DNA of 64,000 bases from Pseudocolwellia sp. AS88 (GTDB lineage Bacteria; Pseudomonadota; Gammaproteobacteria; Enterobacterales; Alteromonadaceae), in the NCBI RefSeq assembly GCF_030551755.1, contig NZ_JAUPEC010000021.1:1-64000 (forward strand), read 5' to 3'. Positions within the stretch are counted from its first letter, which is position 1, and every line of letters starts with the position of its first letter. The notes under the pieces were generated by a model. It was not told where the DNA came from, made no database searches, and saw only the letters and a list, made by a program, of their open reading frames with translations. Below are positions 10,677 through 20,811 of the stretch, one piece after another. The position numbers and the translations under genes are program-made.

Positions 10677-11222
10677 ATGGCGAAACTGCATGAGTTTTAC
10701 AAAGATACCGTTGTAGCAGAATTGCAAAAGCAATTTGCCTATAAAAGTGTCATGCAAGTCCCTCGGATTGAAAAGATCACCCTTAACATGGGTGTTGGTG
10801 AAGCTATATCTGATAAAAAGGTATTAGAACACGCCACAAATGATCTTACTGCAATCTCAGGGCAAAAGCCGGTAACGACAGTTGCACGCAAATCAGTTGC
10901 GGGCTTCAAGATCCGTGAAGGCTACCCTATTGGTACGAAAGTAACTCTTCGTGGTGATCGTATGTGGGAATTTTTAGAGCGTTTAATCTCTATTTCTATT
11001 CCTCGTATTCGTGATTTTCGTGGCTTAAACCCTAAGTCATTCGACGGTCGTGGCAACTACAGCATGGGCGTTCGTGAGCAAATCATTTTCCCTGAAATCG
11101 AATACGATAAAATCGATAAGATTCGTGGAATGGATATCACTATCACTACAAGTGCGAAGAATAACGAAGAAGGTCACGCTTTATTGACTGCATTCAACTT
11201 CCCATTTAAGAAGAAGGCGTAG
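10677..11222 (+). CDS. rplE: 50S ribosomal protein L5
   Basis: 181 residues (E. coli 179). Binds 5S rRNA. Seen: [40 protein letters not shown] and [20 protein letters not shown]. In E. coli S8 represses spc translation near the start of this gene; I did not resolve the corresponding RNA fold. Confidence 0.98.
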   Translation: MAKLHEFYKDTVVAELQKQFAYKSVMQVPRIEKITLNMGVGEAISDKKVLEHATNDLTAISGQKPVTTVARKSVAGFKIREGYPIGTKVTLRGDRMWEFLERLISISIPRIRDFRGLNPKSFDGRGNYSMGVREQIIFPEIEYDKIDKIRGMDITITTSAKNNEEGHALLTAFNFPFKKKA

Positions 11223-11226
11223 AGTT

Positions 11227-11532
11227 ATGGCTAAATCGTCAATGAAAGCTCGTGAAGCTAAAAGAACTAAACTAGCTACACAGTATGCTGAAAAGCGTGC
11301 TGCGTTGAAAAAAATCATCTCTGGCGTAGATTCTTCTGAAGAAGAACGTTGGGATGCGGTATTGAAACTTCAAAGTTTACCTCGTGATTCAAGCAGTAGT
11401 CGTCAACGTAACCGTTGTAACATTACTGGTCGTCCACATGGATACTTACGTAAATTTGGCTTAAGCCGAATCAAGTTGCGTGAAGCAACTATGCGTGGTG
11501 AAGTTCCAGGTCTTAAGAAAGCTAGTTGGTAA
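11227..11532 (+). CDS. rpsN: 30S ribosomal protein S14, zinc-free long form
   Basis: 101 residues, the long form without the CXXC zinc ribbon. [17 protein letters not shown] and the C-terminal [26 protein letters not shown] are typical. Only four bases separate it from rplE. Confidence 0.98.
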   Translation: MAKSSMKAREAKRTKLATQYAEKRAALKKIISGVDSSEEERWDAVLKLQSLPRDSSSSRQRNRCNITGRPHGYLRKFGLSRIKLREATMRGEVPGLKKASW

Positions 11533-11551
11533 TTCACGGGAGTAAATGGTT

Positions 11552-11941
11552 ATGATGACTGATCCTATCGCGGACATGTTTACACGCATCCGCAACGGTC
11601 AATCTGCAGCTAAATCTGCAGTAACAATGCCATCTTCAAAGGTTAAAGTAGCAATTGCTAACTTACTTAAAGAAGAAGGTTACATCTCAGAGTATTCAGT
11701 ATCAGGCGAAGCAAAACCTGAACTTGCTGTTACTTTGAAATATTTCGAAGGTAAAGAAGTAATCGAAACAATTAAACGTGTTTCACGTCCAGGTCTACGC
11801 GTATACAAAGGTGCTAATGAGCTACCTAAAGTATTAGCAGGAATGGGTATTGCGATTATTTCTACTTCAAAAGGTCTTATGACTGATCGCGCCGCTCGCA
11901 CAGCGGGTCTTGGTGGCGAAGTTATTGGTTTCGTAGAGTAA
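11552..11941 (+). CDS. rpsH: 30S ribosomal protein S8
   Basis: 129 residues from the ATG at 11552 ([17 protein letters not shown]). An ATG at 11546 lies only three bases from the GGGAG ribosome binding site and is less likely. Central-domain assembly protein and, in E. coli, the spc repressor. [21 protein letters not shown] near the C-terminus is the rRNA-binding signature. Confidence 0.95.
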   Translation: MMTDPIADMFTRIRNGQSAAKSAVTMPSSKVKVAIANLLKEEGYISEYSVSGEAKPELAVTLKYFEGKEVIETIKRVSRPGLRVYKGANELPKVLAGMGIAIISTSKGLMTDRAARTAGLGGEVIGFVE

Positions 11942-11951
11942 GGAGCAGAAT

Positions 11952-12485
11952 ATGTCTCGTGTTGCAAAAGCACCTGTCGATGTACCTGCTGGCGTTACTA
12001 TTACGTTATCTGGTCAAGACATTAAAGTAAAAGGTCCTGTAGGTGAACTTTCACGTACTATCCATAGTTTAGTAGCGGTATCTTATGAAGATAACACTAT
12101 TACTACTGGCGTAGTTACTGAAGATAAAGCTTCTTGGGCTCAAGCCGGTACTGCACGTGCTTTAATCAATAATATGGTTGAAGGTGTTAGTAAAGGTTTT
12201 GAAAAGAAATTAGTTTTAAACGGTGTTGGTTACCGTGCTAAAGCTGCAGGTAAGAATTTAAACTTATCTCTAGGCTTTTCACATCCGGTAGATCACGCTA
12301 TTCCTGAAGGAATAACTGTTGAAACTCCTAGCCAAACTGAAATCACACTGAAAGGTGCTGATAAGCATTTAGTTGGTCAAACTGCAGCGAACATTCGTGA
12401 ATACCGCAAGCCTGAGCCTTATAAAGGTAAAGGTATTCGTTATTCAGACGAAAATGTTCGTCGTAAAGAAGCTAAGAAGAAGTAG
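11952..12485 (+). CDS. rplF: 50S ribosomal protein L6
   Basis: 177 residues, standard. Two related domains near the factor-binding site. Seen: [17 protein letters not shown], then the C-terminal signature [24 protein letters not shown]. Confidence 0.98.
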   Translation: MSRVAKAPVDVPAGVTITLSGQDIKVKGPVGELSRTIHSLVAVSYEDNTITTGVVTEDKASWAQAGTARALINNMVEGVSKGFEKKLVLNGVGYRAKAAGKNLNLSLGFSHPVDHAIPEGITVETPSQTEITLKGADKHLVGQTAANIREYRKPEPYKGKGIRYSDENVRRKEAKKK

Positions 12486-12494
12486 GGTAATACG

Positions 12495-12848
12495 ATGGAT
12501 AAGAAAACATCTCGTTTGCGCCGCGCTAAACGCGCCCGTGCAAAAATTAGCGAGCTGGGTGCGAATCGTTTAGTAGTGTTCCGTACTCCTCGCCACATTT
12601 ACGCGCAATTGATTGCACCAACTGGTTCTGAAGTTATTGTAGCAGCGTCTACATTAGATAAAGAATTAAGTGCTCAGTTAGAAAAAACAGGTAACGTAGA
12701 AGCAGCAACTGCTGTAGGTAAAGCTATCGCAGAACGTGCAGTAGCTAAAGGCATTACAAAAATTGCCTTTGACCGTTCAGGTTTTCGTTACCATGGTCGC
12801 GTAAAAGCGTTAGCAGATGCAGCTCGTGAAGCTGGTCTACAGTTCTAG
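12495..12848 (+). CDS. rplR: 50S ribosomal protein L18
   Basis: 117 residues, standard. 5S rRNA-binding protein of the central protuberance. [34 protein letters not shown] and [26 protein letters not shown] are characteristic. Confidence 0.98.
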   Translation: MDKKTSRLRRAKRARAKISELGANRLVVFRTPRHIYAQLIAPTGSEVIVAASTLDKELSAQLEKTGNVEAATAVGKAIAERAVAKGITKIAFDRSGFRYHGRVKALADAAREAGLQF

Positions 12849-12857
12849 GGGTTGATG

Positions 12858-13361
12858 ATGGCTAATCAAGAAAACTCACAACAAAGTGATTTAGCTGAAA
12901 AGTTAATCGCAGTTAACCGTGTTTCAAAAGTGGTTAAAGGTGGTCGTATTTTCAGTTTCACTGCACTAACAGTAGTTGGTGATGGCAACGGTCGCGTTGG
13001 TTTTGGTTACGGTAAGGCACGTGAAGTTCCTGCTGCAATCCAAAAAGCAATGGAAAAGGCTCGTCGTAACTTAGTAACAGTTGACCTGAAGGGTACTACT
13101 CTTCAACACCCTATCAAGGGTCGTCATTCTGGTTCTAAAGTTTACATGCAACCAGCATCTGAAGGTACAGGTATCATCGCCGGTGGCGCGATGCGTGCAG
13201 TACTAGAAGTTGCAGGCGTTCAGAACGTATTGTCAAAAGCATACGGTTCTACTAACCCAATTAACGTAGTTCGCGCTACTGTTTCTGCTCTAGCGAATAT
13301 GCATTCGCCTGAAGCTGTTGCAGCAAAACGTGGCAAAAGCGTTTCAGACATTTTGGGGTAA
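12858..13361 (+). CDS. rpsE: 30S ribosomal protein S5
   Basis: 167 residues from the second ATG (MANQENSQQ), matching E. coli length and the Met-Ala start. The AGGGG site is seven bases upstream. An ATG at 12855 and a TTG at 12852 also exist but are too close to the binding site. S5 affects accuracy at the mRNA entry. [27 protein letters not shown] is intact. Confidence 0.96.
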   Translation: MANQENSQQSDLAEKLIAVNRVSKVVKGGRIFSFTALTVVGDGNGRVGFGYGKAREVPAAIQKAMEKARRNLVTVDLKGTTLQHPIKGRHSGSKVYMQPASEGTGIIAGGAMRAVLEVAGVQNVLSKAYGSTNPINVVRATVSALANMHSPEAVAAKRGKSVSDILG

Positions 13362-13367
13362 TTGAGC

Positions 13368-13547
13368 ATGGCTAAAACAGTAAAAATAACTCAAGTAAAA
13401 AGTTCTATAGGTCGTTTACCTAAGCATAGAGCTACTTTAAAAGGTCTTGGTTTACGTCGTATTCGTCACACAGTAGAGTTAGAAGATACTCCATCTGTAC
13501 GCGGTATGATTAACCGAGTGTCTTACATGATTAAGGTGGAGGATTAA
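13368..13547 (+). CDS. rpmD: 50S ribosomal protein L30
   Basis: 59 residues from the ATG ([16 protein letters not shown]). The open frame extends six bases further to a TTG abutting the rpsE stop, which I reject in favour of the conserved Met-Ala start. [19 protein letters not shown] is the family signature. Confidence 0.96.
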   Translation: MAKTVKITQVKSSIGRLPKHRATLKGLGLRRIRHTVELEDTPSVRGMINRVSYMIKVED

Positions 13548-13549
13548 TA

Positions 13550-13984
13550 ATGCATTTAAATACTTTATCTCCTGCACCAGGCGCTAAGAAAGCTAAAAAG
13601 CGTTGTGGTCGTGGTATAGGTTCAGGTATCGGTAAAACAGGTGGTCGTGGTCACAAAGGTCAGAAGTCTCGTTCTGGCGGTAGTGTACGTCCTGGTTTCG
13701 AAGGTGGTCAAATGCCATTGAAACAACGTTTACCTAAGTTTGGTTTCACATCACGTAAATCTTTAGTTCACGCTGAAGTACGTTTACATGAACTAAACAC
13801 AATCACAGGTGACGTGGTTGATATCTTTACTTTGAAAGATGCAAACCTAATTACACGTAACATCAAAACAGCAAAAATTATGTTGTCTGGTGAAATCACA
13901 AAACCTGTAACGGTTCGTGGTTTAAGTGTTACTAAAGGCGCACGTGCAGCTATTGAAGCTGCAGGCGGAAAAATCGAGGAATAG
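13550..13984 (+). CDS. rplO: 50S ribosomal protein L15
   Basis: 144 residues, as in E. coli. [41 protein letters not shown] is the Gly/Lys-rich extension that threads the 23S rRNA. A globular C-terminal half follows. Two bases separate it from rpmD; secY begins 8 bp later. Confidence 0.98.
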   Translation: MHLNTLSPAPGAKKAKKRCGRGIGSGIGKTGGRGHKGQKSRSGGSVRPGFEGGQMPLKQRLPKFGFTSRKSLVHAEVRLHELNTITGDVVDIFTLKDANLITRNIKTAKIMLSGEITKPVTVRGLSVTKGARAAIEAAGGKIEE

Positions 13985-13992
13985 TACAGGCT

Positions 13993-15318
13993 ATGGCTAC
14001 ACCAGGTATGGATAACAAAGCGCAAGGCGGTATGTCTGAGCTTAAACAAAGATTATGGTTTGTATTCGGAGCACTTATTGTATTTCGTCTAGGATCATTT
14101 GTGCCAATCCCTGGTATTGACGCCGCTGTATTAGCTCAGTTGTTTGAACAACAACAGGGTACTATCGTAGAGATGTTTAACATGTTCTCCGGTGGTGCTC
14201 TGGAGCGTGCCTCTGTATTGGCTCTTGGTATTATGCCGTACATTTCAGCTTCGATAATTATGCAATTGCTTACGGTTATACACCCGGCAATGGCAGAATT
14301 AAAGAAAGAAGGTGAAGCTGGACGTCGTAAGATCAGCCAATATACTCGCTACGGTACTTTAGTACTTGCAATTGTACAATCTATAGCAATAGCAAAAAGC
14401 TTACCGGGTATGATGCCTGGTTTAGTAATGAATGCAGGAATGGGTTTCTATTTCGCAGCTGTAGTTAGTTTGGTTACCGGCACCATGTTTTTAATGTGGT
14501 TAGGTGAGCAGATTACAGAGCGCGGTATTGGAAACGGTATTTCGGTTCTAATATTTGCTGGTATTGTTGCAGGTATGCCATCAGCTGTTGGTCAAACAGC
14601 AGAAATGGCGCGTCAAGGTGAATTGCACTTATTAGTATTATTGCTTATTGGTGTTATTGTATTTGCTACTACTTTTTTCGTTGTATTTGTAGAACGTGGT
14701 CAACGACGTATTGTTGTTAACTATGCTAAACGTCAGCAAGGCCGTAAGGTTTTCGCTGCACAAAGCACGCATTTACCGTTAAAAGTTAATATGGCAGGTG
14801 TAATTCCTCCAATATTTGCTTCAAGTATAATCTTGTTCCCAGGAACACTTGCAAGTTGGTTTGGTCAAGGTGAAGGAATGGTTGCAGACTTCTTACAAGA
14901 AGTTTCAATCGCGATGTCTCCAGGGCAACCACTTTATGTAATGTTACTAGCAGCAGCGATTATTTTCTTTTGTTTTTTCTACACGGCTCTTGTTTTCAAT
15001 CCGCGTGAAACTGCAGATAACTTGAAAAAATCAGGTGCGTTTATTCCAGGGATTCGTCCAGGTGAGCAAACGTCAAAGTATATAGATAAAGTAATGACAC
15101 GTTTAACCCTAGCAGGCGCGTTGTACATCACATTTATCTGTTTAGTACCTCAGTTTATAATTATCGCTTGGGACGTCAATTTTTACTTTGGCGGAACATC
15201 ACTACTAATCGTAGTAGTTGTAATTATGGATTTTATGGCCCAAGTGCAAACGCATATGATGTCTCATCAATATGATAATGTACTTAAGAAAGCTAATCTT
15301 AAAGGCTATGGCAAGTAA
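13993..15318 (+). CDS. secY: Protein translocase subunit SecY
   Basis: Inner-membrane protein-conducting channel, 441 residues with ten expected membrane helices (E. coli 443). Seen: [14 protein letters not shown] in TM1, the plug segment [28 protein letters not shown], and the cytosolic loops [19 protein letters not shown] and [23 protein letters not shown] that contact SecA and the ribosome. Conventional position in spc between rplO and rpmJ. Confidence 0.98.
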   Translation: MATPGMDNKAQGGMSELKQRLWFVFGALIVFRLGSFVPIPGIDAAVLAQLFEQQQGTIVEMFNMFSGGALERASVLALGIMPYISASIIMQLLTVIHPAMAELKKEGEAGRRKISQYTRYGTLVLAIVQSIAIAKSLPGMMPGLVMNAGMGFYFAAVVSLVTGTMFLMWLGEQITERGIGNGISVLIFAGIVAGMPSAVGQTAEMARQGELHLLVLLLIGVIVFATTFFVVFVERGQRRIVVNYAKRQQGRKVFAAQSTHLPLKVNMAGVIPPIFASSIILFPGTLASWFGQGEGMVADFLQEVSIAMSPGQPLYVMLLAAAIIFFCFFYTALVFNPRETADNLKKSGAFIPGIRPGEQTSKYIDKVMTRLTLAGALYITFICLVPQFIIIAWDVNFYFGGTSLLIVVVVIMDFMAQVQTHMMSHQYDNVLKKANLKGYGK

Positions 15319-15351
15319 GATTAACTTACGTTTATATAACGGAGTAGTAAG

Positions 15352-15465
15352 ATGAAAGTTCGTGCATCCGTAAAAAAGATCTGCCGTAACTGTAAAGTTG
15401 TTAAGCGTGCTGGTGTTGTTCGTGTAATTTGTAGCGAACCAAAACATAAGCAACGTCAAGGCTAA
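15352..15465 (+). CDS. rpmJ: 50S ribosomal protein L36
   Basis: 37 residues. [19 protein letters not shown] at the start, ending [13 protein letters not shown]. The zinc ligands Cys11, Cys14, Cys27 and His32 are all present, so this is the zinc-containing form. A GGAG ribosome binding site lies just upstream. Last gene of the spc operon, as in enterics. Confidence 0.97.
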   Translation: MKVRASVKKICRNCKVVKRAGVVRVICSEPKHKQRQG

Positions 15466-15479
15466 ATCTTTAGCAGTAG

Positions 15480-15505
15480 CATTATGCAGATAACTCTGTA
15501 TAATG
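15480..15505 (+). promoter_or_regulatory. Inverted repeat with embedded -10 box between spc and alpha operons
   Basis: CATTATGCAGA, four-base loop, TCTGTATAATG: an 11-bp stem with a single G-U pair. The right arm contains TATAAT (15499-15504), which could serve as the -10 of an alpha-operon promoter with a weak -35 (TAGCAT, 16-bp spacer). Without a T-run it is not a convincing terminator. Confidence 0.5.
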
Positions 15506-15524
15506 CCGCTTCGATTGCAAAAAA

Positions 15525-15610
15525 GAGACGGGTTGGGTATCCTAACGGGCTTTCCAACCTGATGTAATTTTAATTTAGAATAGGAGATGTGTTAGTGGCC
15601 CGTATCGCTG
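15525..15610 (+). ncRNA. Alpha-operon leader, S4-binding pseudoknot (Alpha_RBS type)
   Basis: The leader has GGTTGG (15531-15536) pairing with CCAACC (15553-15558) around GTATCCTAACGGGCTTT. This corresponds closely to the GAGTATCCTGAAAACGGGCTTTTCAGC core that I recall from the E. coli alpha mRNA, where S4 binds and traps the 30S subunit. It ends at the rpsM GTG start, as in E. coli. The exact pseudoknot pairing was not computed. Confidence 0.75.
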
Positions 15611-15951
15611 GCATTAACATCCCTGATCGTAAGCATGCAGTAATCGCCATTACTGCGATCTACGGTATCGGAGCAACTCGCGCAAAGTCAATTTGTGCTG
15701 CTACTGGTATTGCAGAAACAACTAAGATCAGTGAATTGGACGAAGCTCAAATTGATTTGCTTCGTGCTGAAGTGGATAAATTCACCGTTGAAGGTGATTT
15801 ACGCCGTGAAGTTTCAATGAATATTAAACGTCTTATGGATTTAGGTTGCTACCGTGGTATTCGCCATCGTCGCAGTCTTCCTCTACGTGGTCAACGCACT
15901 AAAACTAATGCGCGCACACGTAAAGGTCCTCGTAAGCCAATTAAGAAGTAA
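15595..15951 (+). CDS. rpsM: 30S ribosomal protein S13
   Basis: 118 residues from a GTG start ([18 protein letters not shown]), identical in length and start-codon type to E. coli rpsM. AGGAG lies eight bases upstream; an in-frame GTG at 15589 is too close to it. S13 contacts the P-site tRNA and bridges to the large subunit. C-terminal [20 protein letters not shown]. First gene of the alpha operon. Confidence 0.97.
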   Translation: MARIAGINIPDRKHAVIAITAIYGIGATRAKSICAATGIAETTKISELDEAQIDLLRAEVDKFTVEGDLRREVSMNIKRLMDLGCYRGIRHRRSLPLRGQRTKTNARTRKGPRKPIKK

Positions 15952-15964
15952 GAGGAACTAGACA

Positions 15965-16354
15965 ATGGCTAAAACACCTGTACGTACGCGTAAGCGCGTA
16001 AAAAAACAAGTTGCTGATGGCATGGCTCATATCCATGCATCTTTCAACAACACAATCGTGACTCTTACAGATCGTCAAGGTAATGCTTTATCTTGGGCGA
16101 CTGCTGGTGGTTCAGGTTTCCGTGGTTCACGTAAATCTACACCATTTGCTGCACAAGTTGCTGCAGATCGTGCTGGTAAAGCAGCACAAGAGTTTGGTTT
16201 GAAGAATATTGAAGTGTTCGTTAAAGGTCCAGGTCCAGGTCGTGAATCTGCTATCCGTGCCTTAAATGCTGCTGGTTTTAAAATCACCAACATTACTGAC
16301 GTTACACCTATTCCTCATAATGGTTGTCGTCCTCCTAAGAAACGTCGCGTTTAA
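15965..16354 (+). CDS. rpsK: 30S ribosomal protein S11
   Basis: 129 residues. Platform protein near the E site. [21 protein letters not shown] and [21 protein letters not shown], ending [12 protein letters not shown], are family signatures. The Asn-Gly near the end is the isoaspartate site known in E. coli S11. Confidence 0.98.
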   Translation: MAKTPVRTRKRVKKQVADGMAHIHASFNNTIVTLTDRQGNALSWATAGGSGFRGSRKSTPFAAQVAADRAGKAAQEFGLKNIEVFVKGPGPGRESAIRALNAAGFKITNITDVTPIPHNGCRPPKKRRV

Positions 16355-16375
16355 TAGGATAGTTGGAGAAAGAAC

Positions 16376-16996
16376 ATGGCTAGATATTTAGGTCCTAAGT
16401 TAAAGCTTAGTCGTCGCGAAGGAACAGATTTATTCCTTAAAAGCGGTGTAAGAGCAATTGACACTAAATGTAAATTCGAAATGGTTCCTGGTCAGCATGG
16501 TGCACGTAAAGGTCGCCTATCTGATTATGGTATTCAGCTTCGTGAAAAACAAAAAGTTCGTCGTATATACGGTGTACTTGAAAAACAATTCCGCAACTAC
16601 TATAAAGAAGCGGCACGTCTAAAAGGTAATACTGGTGAAAACTTATTACAGCTTTTAGAAAAACGTTTAGACAATGTTGTATACCGTATGGGTTATGCAA
16701 GTACTCGAGCTGAAGCTCGTCAACTTGTAAGCCACAAAGCTATTACAGTAAACGGCGTTGTTGTTAATATTCCATCTTTCACTGTAAAAGCCGAAGATGT
16801 AGTTTCTGTACGTGAGAAATCTAAAACTCAAGCGCGTATCATCGCTGCTTTAGAATTAGCTGAACAACGTGAGAAGCCAGTTTGGGTTGAAGTAGATAAT
16901 AAGAAATTAGAAGGTGTTTTCAAACGCATCCCTGATCGCTCAGATTTATCTGCCGAAATTAATGAACAGTTGATTGTTGAACTTTACTCTAAGTAA
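16376..16996 (+). CDS. rpsD: 30S ribosomal protein S4
   Basis: 206 residues, standard. Primary 16S-binding assembly protein and presumed translational repressor of this operon through the upstream leader. [39 protein letters not shown] and the S4-type RNA-binding domain ([30 protein letters not shown]) are intact. It is the zinc-free form. Confidence 0.98.
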   Translation: MARYLGPKLKLSRREGTDLFLKSGVRAIDTKCKFEMVPGQHGARKGRLSDYGIQLREKQKVRRIYGVLEKQFRNYYKEAARLKGNTGENLLQLLEKRLDNVVYRMGYASTRAEARQLVSHKAITVNGVVVNIPSFTVKAEDVVSVREKSKTQARIIAALELAEQREKPVWVEVDNKKLEGVFKRIPDRSDLSAEINEQLIVELYSK

Positions 16997-17020
16997 AGTT
17001 GCACTTTAAGAGAGGACATA

Positions 17021-18010
17021 ATGCAGGGTTCTGTAACCGAATTCCTTAGACCACGATTGGTTGATATTGAAACAGTTAGTCCAACAAGGGCTAAGGTAAC
17101 TTTAGAGCCATTAGAACGTGGTTTTGGTCACACTTTAGGTAATGCGTTACGCCGCATACTTTTATCTTCTATGCCGGGTTGTGCCGTAACAGAAGTGGAA
17201 ATCGACGGCGTACTTCATGAGTACAGCAGTAAAGAAGGTGTTCAAGAAGACGTCATTGAAATACTGCTTAACCTTAAAGGACTAGCCATAAGTTTAGAAG
17301 GCAAAAATGAAGCCGTTCTTACTTTAACCAAGTCCGGTGAAGGCCCTGTAACGGCTGCTGACATTCAACATGATGGTGATGTAGAAATTGCAAATCCAGA
17401 TCATGTAATCTGTAATCTTACAGGTGATGGTTCAGTAAATATGCGAATTAAAGTTGAAATGGGTAGAGGATATGTACCTGCGTCAACTCGTCGTGATGCC
17501 GAGGAAGAAGATCGTGCTATTGGCCGTTTATTAGTAGACGCGTCTTTTAGCCCAGTTGTAAGAATAGCTTATGATGTTGATTCTGCCCGCGTTGAACAAC
17601 GCACAGATTTAGACAAGCTAGTTTTAGATATGGAAACTAATGGTACATTAGATCCAGAAGAAGCTATCCGTCGCGCTTCAACAATTTTAGCTGAACAGCT
17701 AGATGCGTTTGTAGAATTACGTGATGTGAAAGAAGTAGAGCAGAAAGAAGAGAAACCTCTCTTCGACCCAATCTTACTTCGTCCAGTTGATGATCTAGAG
17801 CTAACTGTTCGTTCTGCAAATTGTTTAAAAGCAGAAGCGATTCAATACATTGGTGATTTAGTACAACGAGCTGAAGTTGAGCTTCTTAAAACACCTAATT
17901 TAGGTAAGAAGTCATTAACTGAAATTAAAGACGTGTTAGCATCTCGTGGTTTATCTCTAGGCATGCGCTTAGAAAATTGGCCACCTGAAAGCATTGCTGA
18001 TAACGATTAA
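17021..18010 (+). CDS. rpoA: RNA polymerase subunit alpha
   Basis: 329 residues, the E. coli length. N-terminal dimerisation domain with [26 protein letters not shown]. An acidic linker lies around residue 240. The C-terminal domain ([43 protein letters not shown]) binds UP elements and activators. Usual place between rpsD and rplQ. Confidence 0.98.
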   Translation: MQGSVTEFLRPRLVDIETVSPTRAKVTLEPLERGFGHTLGNALRRILLSSMPGCAVTEVEIDGVLHEYSSKEGVQEDVIEILLNLKGLAISLEGKNEAVLTLTKSGEGPVTAADIQHDGDVEIANPDHVICNLTGDGSVNMRIKVEMGRGYVPASTRRDAEEEDRAIGRLLVDASFSPVVRIAYDVDSARVEQRTDLDKLVLDMETNGTLDPEEAIRRASTILAEQLDAFVELRDVKEVEQKEEKPLFDPILLRPVDDLELTVRSANCLKAEAIQYIGDLVQRAEVELLKTPNLGKKSLTEIKDVLASRGLSLGMRLENWPPESIADND

Positions 18011-18051
18011 TTCGATCATTGTTTTTTAATAGTTGAGATAAGGATTAACTT

Positions 18052-18453
18052 ATGCGTCATCGTAAAAGCGGTCGCCAGTTAAACCGTAATAGCAGTCATC
18101 GCCAGGCGATGTTCCGCAATATGGCAAGTTCTTTAGTTAAACACGGCGTTATTAAAACGACTGTTGCTAAAGCTAAAGAATTACGTCGCGTTGTTGAGCC
18201 ACTAATTACATTGGCCAAAACCGACAGTGTAGCAAACCGCCGTTTGGCATTTGCTCGCACACGTGATAAAGAAGTTGTAGGTATTTTATTTAATGAACTT
18301 GGTGCTCGTTACCAAGAACGTCCAGGTGGTTACACTCGCATTTTAAAATGTGGTTTCCGTACTGGTGATAAAGCGCCAATGGCTTATGTAGAACTTGTAG
18401 ATCGCCCAGTAGTTGAAGACGAAGTGATCGAAGAAGTTAGCGCAGAAGCATAA
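18052..18453 (+). CDS. rplQ: 50S ribosomal protein L17
   Basis: 133 residues (E. coli 127), with an acidic C-terminal tail. [20 protein letters not shown] is the family start. Last gene of the alpha operon; a perfect terminator hairpin follows. Confidence 0.98.
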   Translation: MRHRKSGRQLNRNSSHRQAMFRNMASSLVKHGVIKTTVAKAKELRRVVEPLITLAKTDSVANRRLAFARTRDKEVVGILFNELGARYQERPGGYTRILKCGFRTGDKAPMAYVELVDRPVVEDEVIEEVSAEA

Positions 18454-18480
18454 TTCAGTAATTGAATTGTTTCTCGTATT

Positions 18481-18508
18481 AAAAAACGGAGCTTATGCTC
18501 CGTTTTTT
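18481..18508 (+). terminator. Rho-independent terminator of the alpha operon
   Basis: AAAAAACGGAGC, loop TTAT, GCTCCGTTTTTT: a 12-bp perfect stem with T-run. Confidence 0.95.
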
Positions 18509-18551
18509 ATTTTTTACATCATTAAAAATTAGAATAAATACCTCCTAGTAC

Positions 18552-18580
18552 TTGACCCGTTAAAGTTTTATTCGTATAAC
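18552..18580 (+). promoter_or_regulatory. Sigma-70 promoter of prkB
   Basis: TTGACC (18552-18557), 17-bp spacer, TATAAC (18575-18580). The predicted start lies near 18587, about 23 bases before the ATG. Confidence 0.7.
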
Positions 18581-18609
18581 AAATACCCTTCTTATTTTGG
18601 ATACCATTT

Positions 18610-19509
18610 ATGTCAGCAAGAAACCCTATAATTGCAGTTACTGGTTCATCCGGTGCAGGTACATCTACAACTACAGATTCTTTTGAACATATATTTAGAT
18701 ATTTAGGTATTACGTCCGCTAAAGTTGAAGGTGACAGTTTCCATCGTTACTCAAGACAAGAAATGGATCTCGAGAAGCGTAAAGCTAGTGAAGAAAATAG
18801 GAATATTAGTTATTTTGGTGACACTGCAAATGACTTCGATGCATTAGAAAACCTTTTTAAAGATTACTCTGAAACAGGTAAAGGAAAGATGAGAAGGTAT
18901 TTACATACTTTTGACGAGGCTGTTCCATATAATCAAATGCCTGGTACTTTCACACCTTGGGAAGGTTTGGGTGAGGGAACTGATTTACTCTTCTATGAAG
19001 GCCTCCATGGTGGTGTAGTCACAGAAACGAATGATGTTGCACAACACGTAGATCTTCTTATTGGGATGGTACCCATTGTCAATCTTGAATGGATACAGAA
19101 AATAGTAAGAGATACCAATAAACGTGGCCATAGTCGTGAAGCCGTAACAGCGAGTATTGTTAAGAGTATGGAAGATTATATCTCATACATTACACCACAG
19201 TTCTCACGCACTCATATTAACTTCCAGCGCGTACCAACTGTTGATACTTCTAATCCTTTTAGCGCAAAGGTAATCCCAACGCTTGATGAAAGTTTTGTTG
19301 TTATTCGTTTTAGAGAAGGCACTAAAGTCGATTTTCCATATTATTTGAGTATGATAGATGGAGCATTCATGTCACGAGTAAATACCCTTGTAGTGCCTGG
19401 CGGTAAAATGGGGTTAGCAATGGAGTTACTTTTAACCCCGTTGATTCAAGAGCTAATGCGTAAAAAAGACGAAGCCAATAAGCAATTAGACTGGATGAGT
19501 GATTTATAA
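18610..19509 (+). CDS. prkB: Phosphoribulokinase/uridine kinase-family P-loop kinase
   Basis: 299 residues (E. coli PrkB 289), aligning end to end. Walker A GSSGAGTST (12-20); KVEGDSFHRYSRQEMD, DLLFYEGLHGGVVT and RTHINFQRVPTVDTSNPF are strongly conserved. It belongs to the heterotrophic PrkB family, whose physiological substrate is not well defined. There is no Rubisco or Calvin-cycle gene nearby, so a photosynthetic role is not implied. It has its own promoter and stands alone after the ribosomal genes. Confidence 0.92.
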   Translation: MSARNPIIAVTGSSGAGTSTTTDSFEHIFRYLGITSAKVEGDSFHRYSRQEMDLEKRKASEENRNISYFGDTANDFDALENLFKDYSETGKGKMRRYLHTFDEAVPYNQMPGTFTPWEGLGEGTDLLFYEGLHGGVVTETNDVAQHVDLLIGMVPIVNLEWIQKIVRDTNKRGHSREAVTASIVKSMEDYISYITPQFSRTHINFQRVPTVDTSNPFSAKVIPTLDESFVVIRFREGTKVDFPYYLSMIDGAFMSRVNTLVVPGGKMGLAMELLLTPLIQELMRKKDEANKQLDWMSDL

Positions 19510-19941
19510 ATACTTTTTTGAAAGATTAAATTACTATAATAAGTATTTTTTTAGAGTAAAATATTCTAATTACTTCATAAGAGCAGATATAGTCTGGAAG
19601 TATCAATCTAATAAAGTAATATATTTCTGCGTGTTAATCTCGTTTCTAACAGTTATTTTATTAATATTGTTATCAATAACAATAAATTTAGAATATATCT
19701 GAGGGCTATATAGGCTTTTAAGTATTTCCGACCCATATATCTCCACTTCACCTAATAACATCTGATTTTGATTTTATAAAAACGTTTACAATATGTTGAA
19801 ACAAACAATCATCTAACCAGGTGAATTTTGTTCGATATAACCTTTCATCATCGATAGTAATTATTTTAGTGTGATTAGTTTTAATATTATCTCGGTATAA
19901 CAAGCTGTTAACCGAATTCTTTAGGTTTTGAATTGCTATTG
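19510..19941. other. AT-rich spacer after prkB
   Basis: About 430 bp of low-complexity sequence. A 67-codon frame beginning with GTG inside the prkB end (19499-19702) has no ribosome binding site and I do not accept it. No clear terminator for prkB was seen. Confidence 0.4.
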
Positions 19942-20301
19942 CTACACCGTATTTATGGATGTTGTGATTGCTTCATCAAACAAGCTTTTAATTAAAATAC
20001 AGAATTCTTTAATGAATAGTGTTTGCTCTTCTGTAACCCAATTATCAAGTACGGCAGCAAGTACTTCCTCTAAATCATATAATACAGAATCAACTTCTCG
20101 TATTATTGTATTTCGTTCATTAAAATTAAGTTCTTGGTTTTGCTGACAAACATTTATTATTTGACAACTTAGTTCCTCCTCAATCGTTTCTATGATTGTT
20201 GAAGTTGTTATATTTTGAGATGAGGTGATATTCTCAAATAAACTTAAATGTTTGGTCAAGTATTCAATTAGATGAATATAACCTTCCTGATCAGTTACCA
20301 T
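19942..20301 (-). CDS. DUF3802-like small acidic protein
   Basis: 119 residues, predicted cytosolic and largely helical. The pattern (DxEGYIHLIEYLTKHLSLFEN at the start, CQQNxELNFNERNTIIREVDSVLYDLEEVLAAV, then IKEFCILIKSLFDEAI) resembles the DUF3802 family of Alteromonadales as I remember it. No function is known. The start has no good ribosome binding site (GATTTTAAAAA before ATG), and the reading direction is divergent from the following receptor. Its upstream edge coincides with the left end of the segment duplicated before the second receptor. Confidence 0.6.
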   Translation of the reverse strand: MVTDQEGYIHLIEYLTKHLSLFENITSSQNITTSTIIETIEEELSCQIINVCQQNQELNFNERNTIIREVDSVLYDLEEVLAAVLDNWVTEEQTLFIKEFCILIKSLFDEAITTSINTV

Positions 20302-20304
20302 TTT

Positions 20305-20811
20305 TTAAAATCTAGTTTATAGTTAATTGTGGTTTAAAATATGTACATTTATGATTTTATATTATCTCTTAAATAGTGCATAAATGATATAGATTGGTTA
20401 GTCAATGTATTTTTTATCATGTGTTAAAACGAATAATATAGTTAAAATAGATAAGGTAATGATCTAATGTTATCGTGATAAATCGTACTTTTGTCGTAAA
20501 ATAATTGAATTTTGGTTTTTTTGTCGGCAAAATGATCGACTATTGCGATTTATGGCATAGTTGTAGATCTCATAAATTTATTTTAAAAGTGTATTCTTAT
20601 TCAAAATAAAAGAATATTCTTGAAAAATAAATTATCTAAAATATTTGCTAGGACGGTAATTATCATAGGAGACCTTATAAAACTAAGTATGGCTTTACCA
20701 GCTATAGCTGGATCAACCTAAACAAAGGTAGACCAGTTGGTCAATATGGTCAGTGATGTGTAGTTCTATTTATAATAATTTAATTCTTAATTAATAAGAG
20801 AAAAAATAAAC
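20305..20811 (+). repeat. TBDR leader copy 1 (paired with 26151-26627)
   Basis: About 500 bp of non-coding sequence that aligns with the region upstream of the second receptor. Shared words are TTAAAATCTAGT at the left edge, ATAGTTAAT, TATTGAATTTT, AGACCTTAT, AGTATGGC, TACCAGC and TAGTTCTATTT. Both copies end in A-rich sequence (GAAATAAACATG in copy 2) and the same first codons. It must hold the promoter of the receptor gene, which I cannot pinpoint. Confidence 0.7.
20621..20717 (+). pseudogene. Decayed copy of a receptor signal-peptide start
   Basis: TGAAAAATAAATTATCTAAA (20621-20640) matches the true gene start ATGAAAAATAATTTATCTAAA. AGTATGGCTTTACCAGCTAT (20687-20706) matches GGTATGGCTTTACCAGCTAT of the signal-peptide end. 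The start codon is lost and the part between is scrambled, so it is not translated. A related remnant lies before the second receptor. Part of it now forms a 14-bp perfect palindrome (20698-20711). Confidence 0.75.

Noticed and set aside
19499-19702. 67-codon frame beginning with GTG at the prkB end, with one hydrophobic stretch
   Set aside because: No ribosome binding site, overlaps prkB, and composition is that of AT-rich noise.
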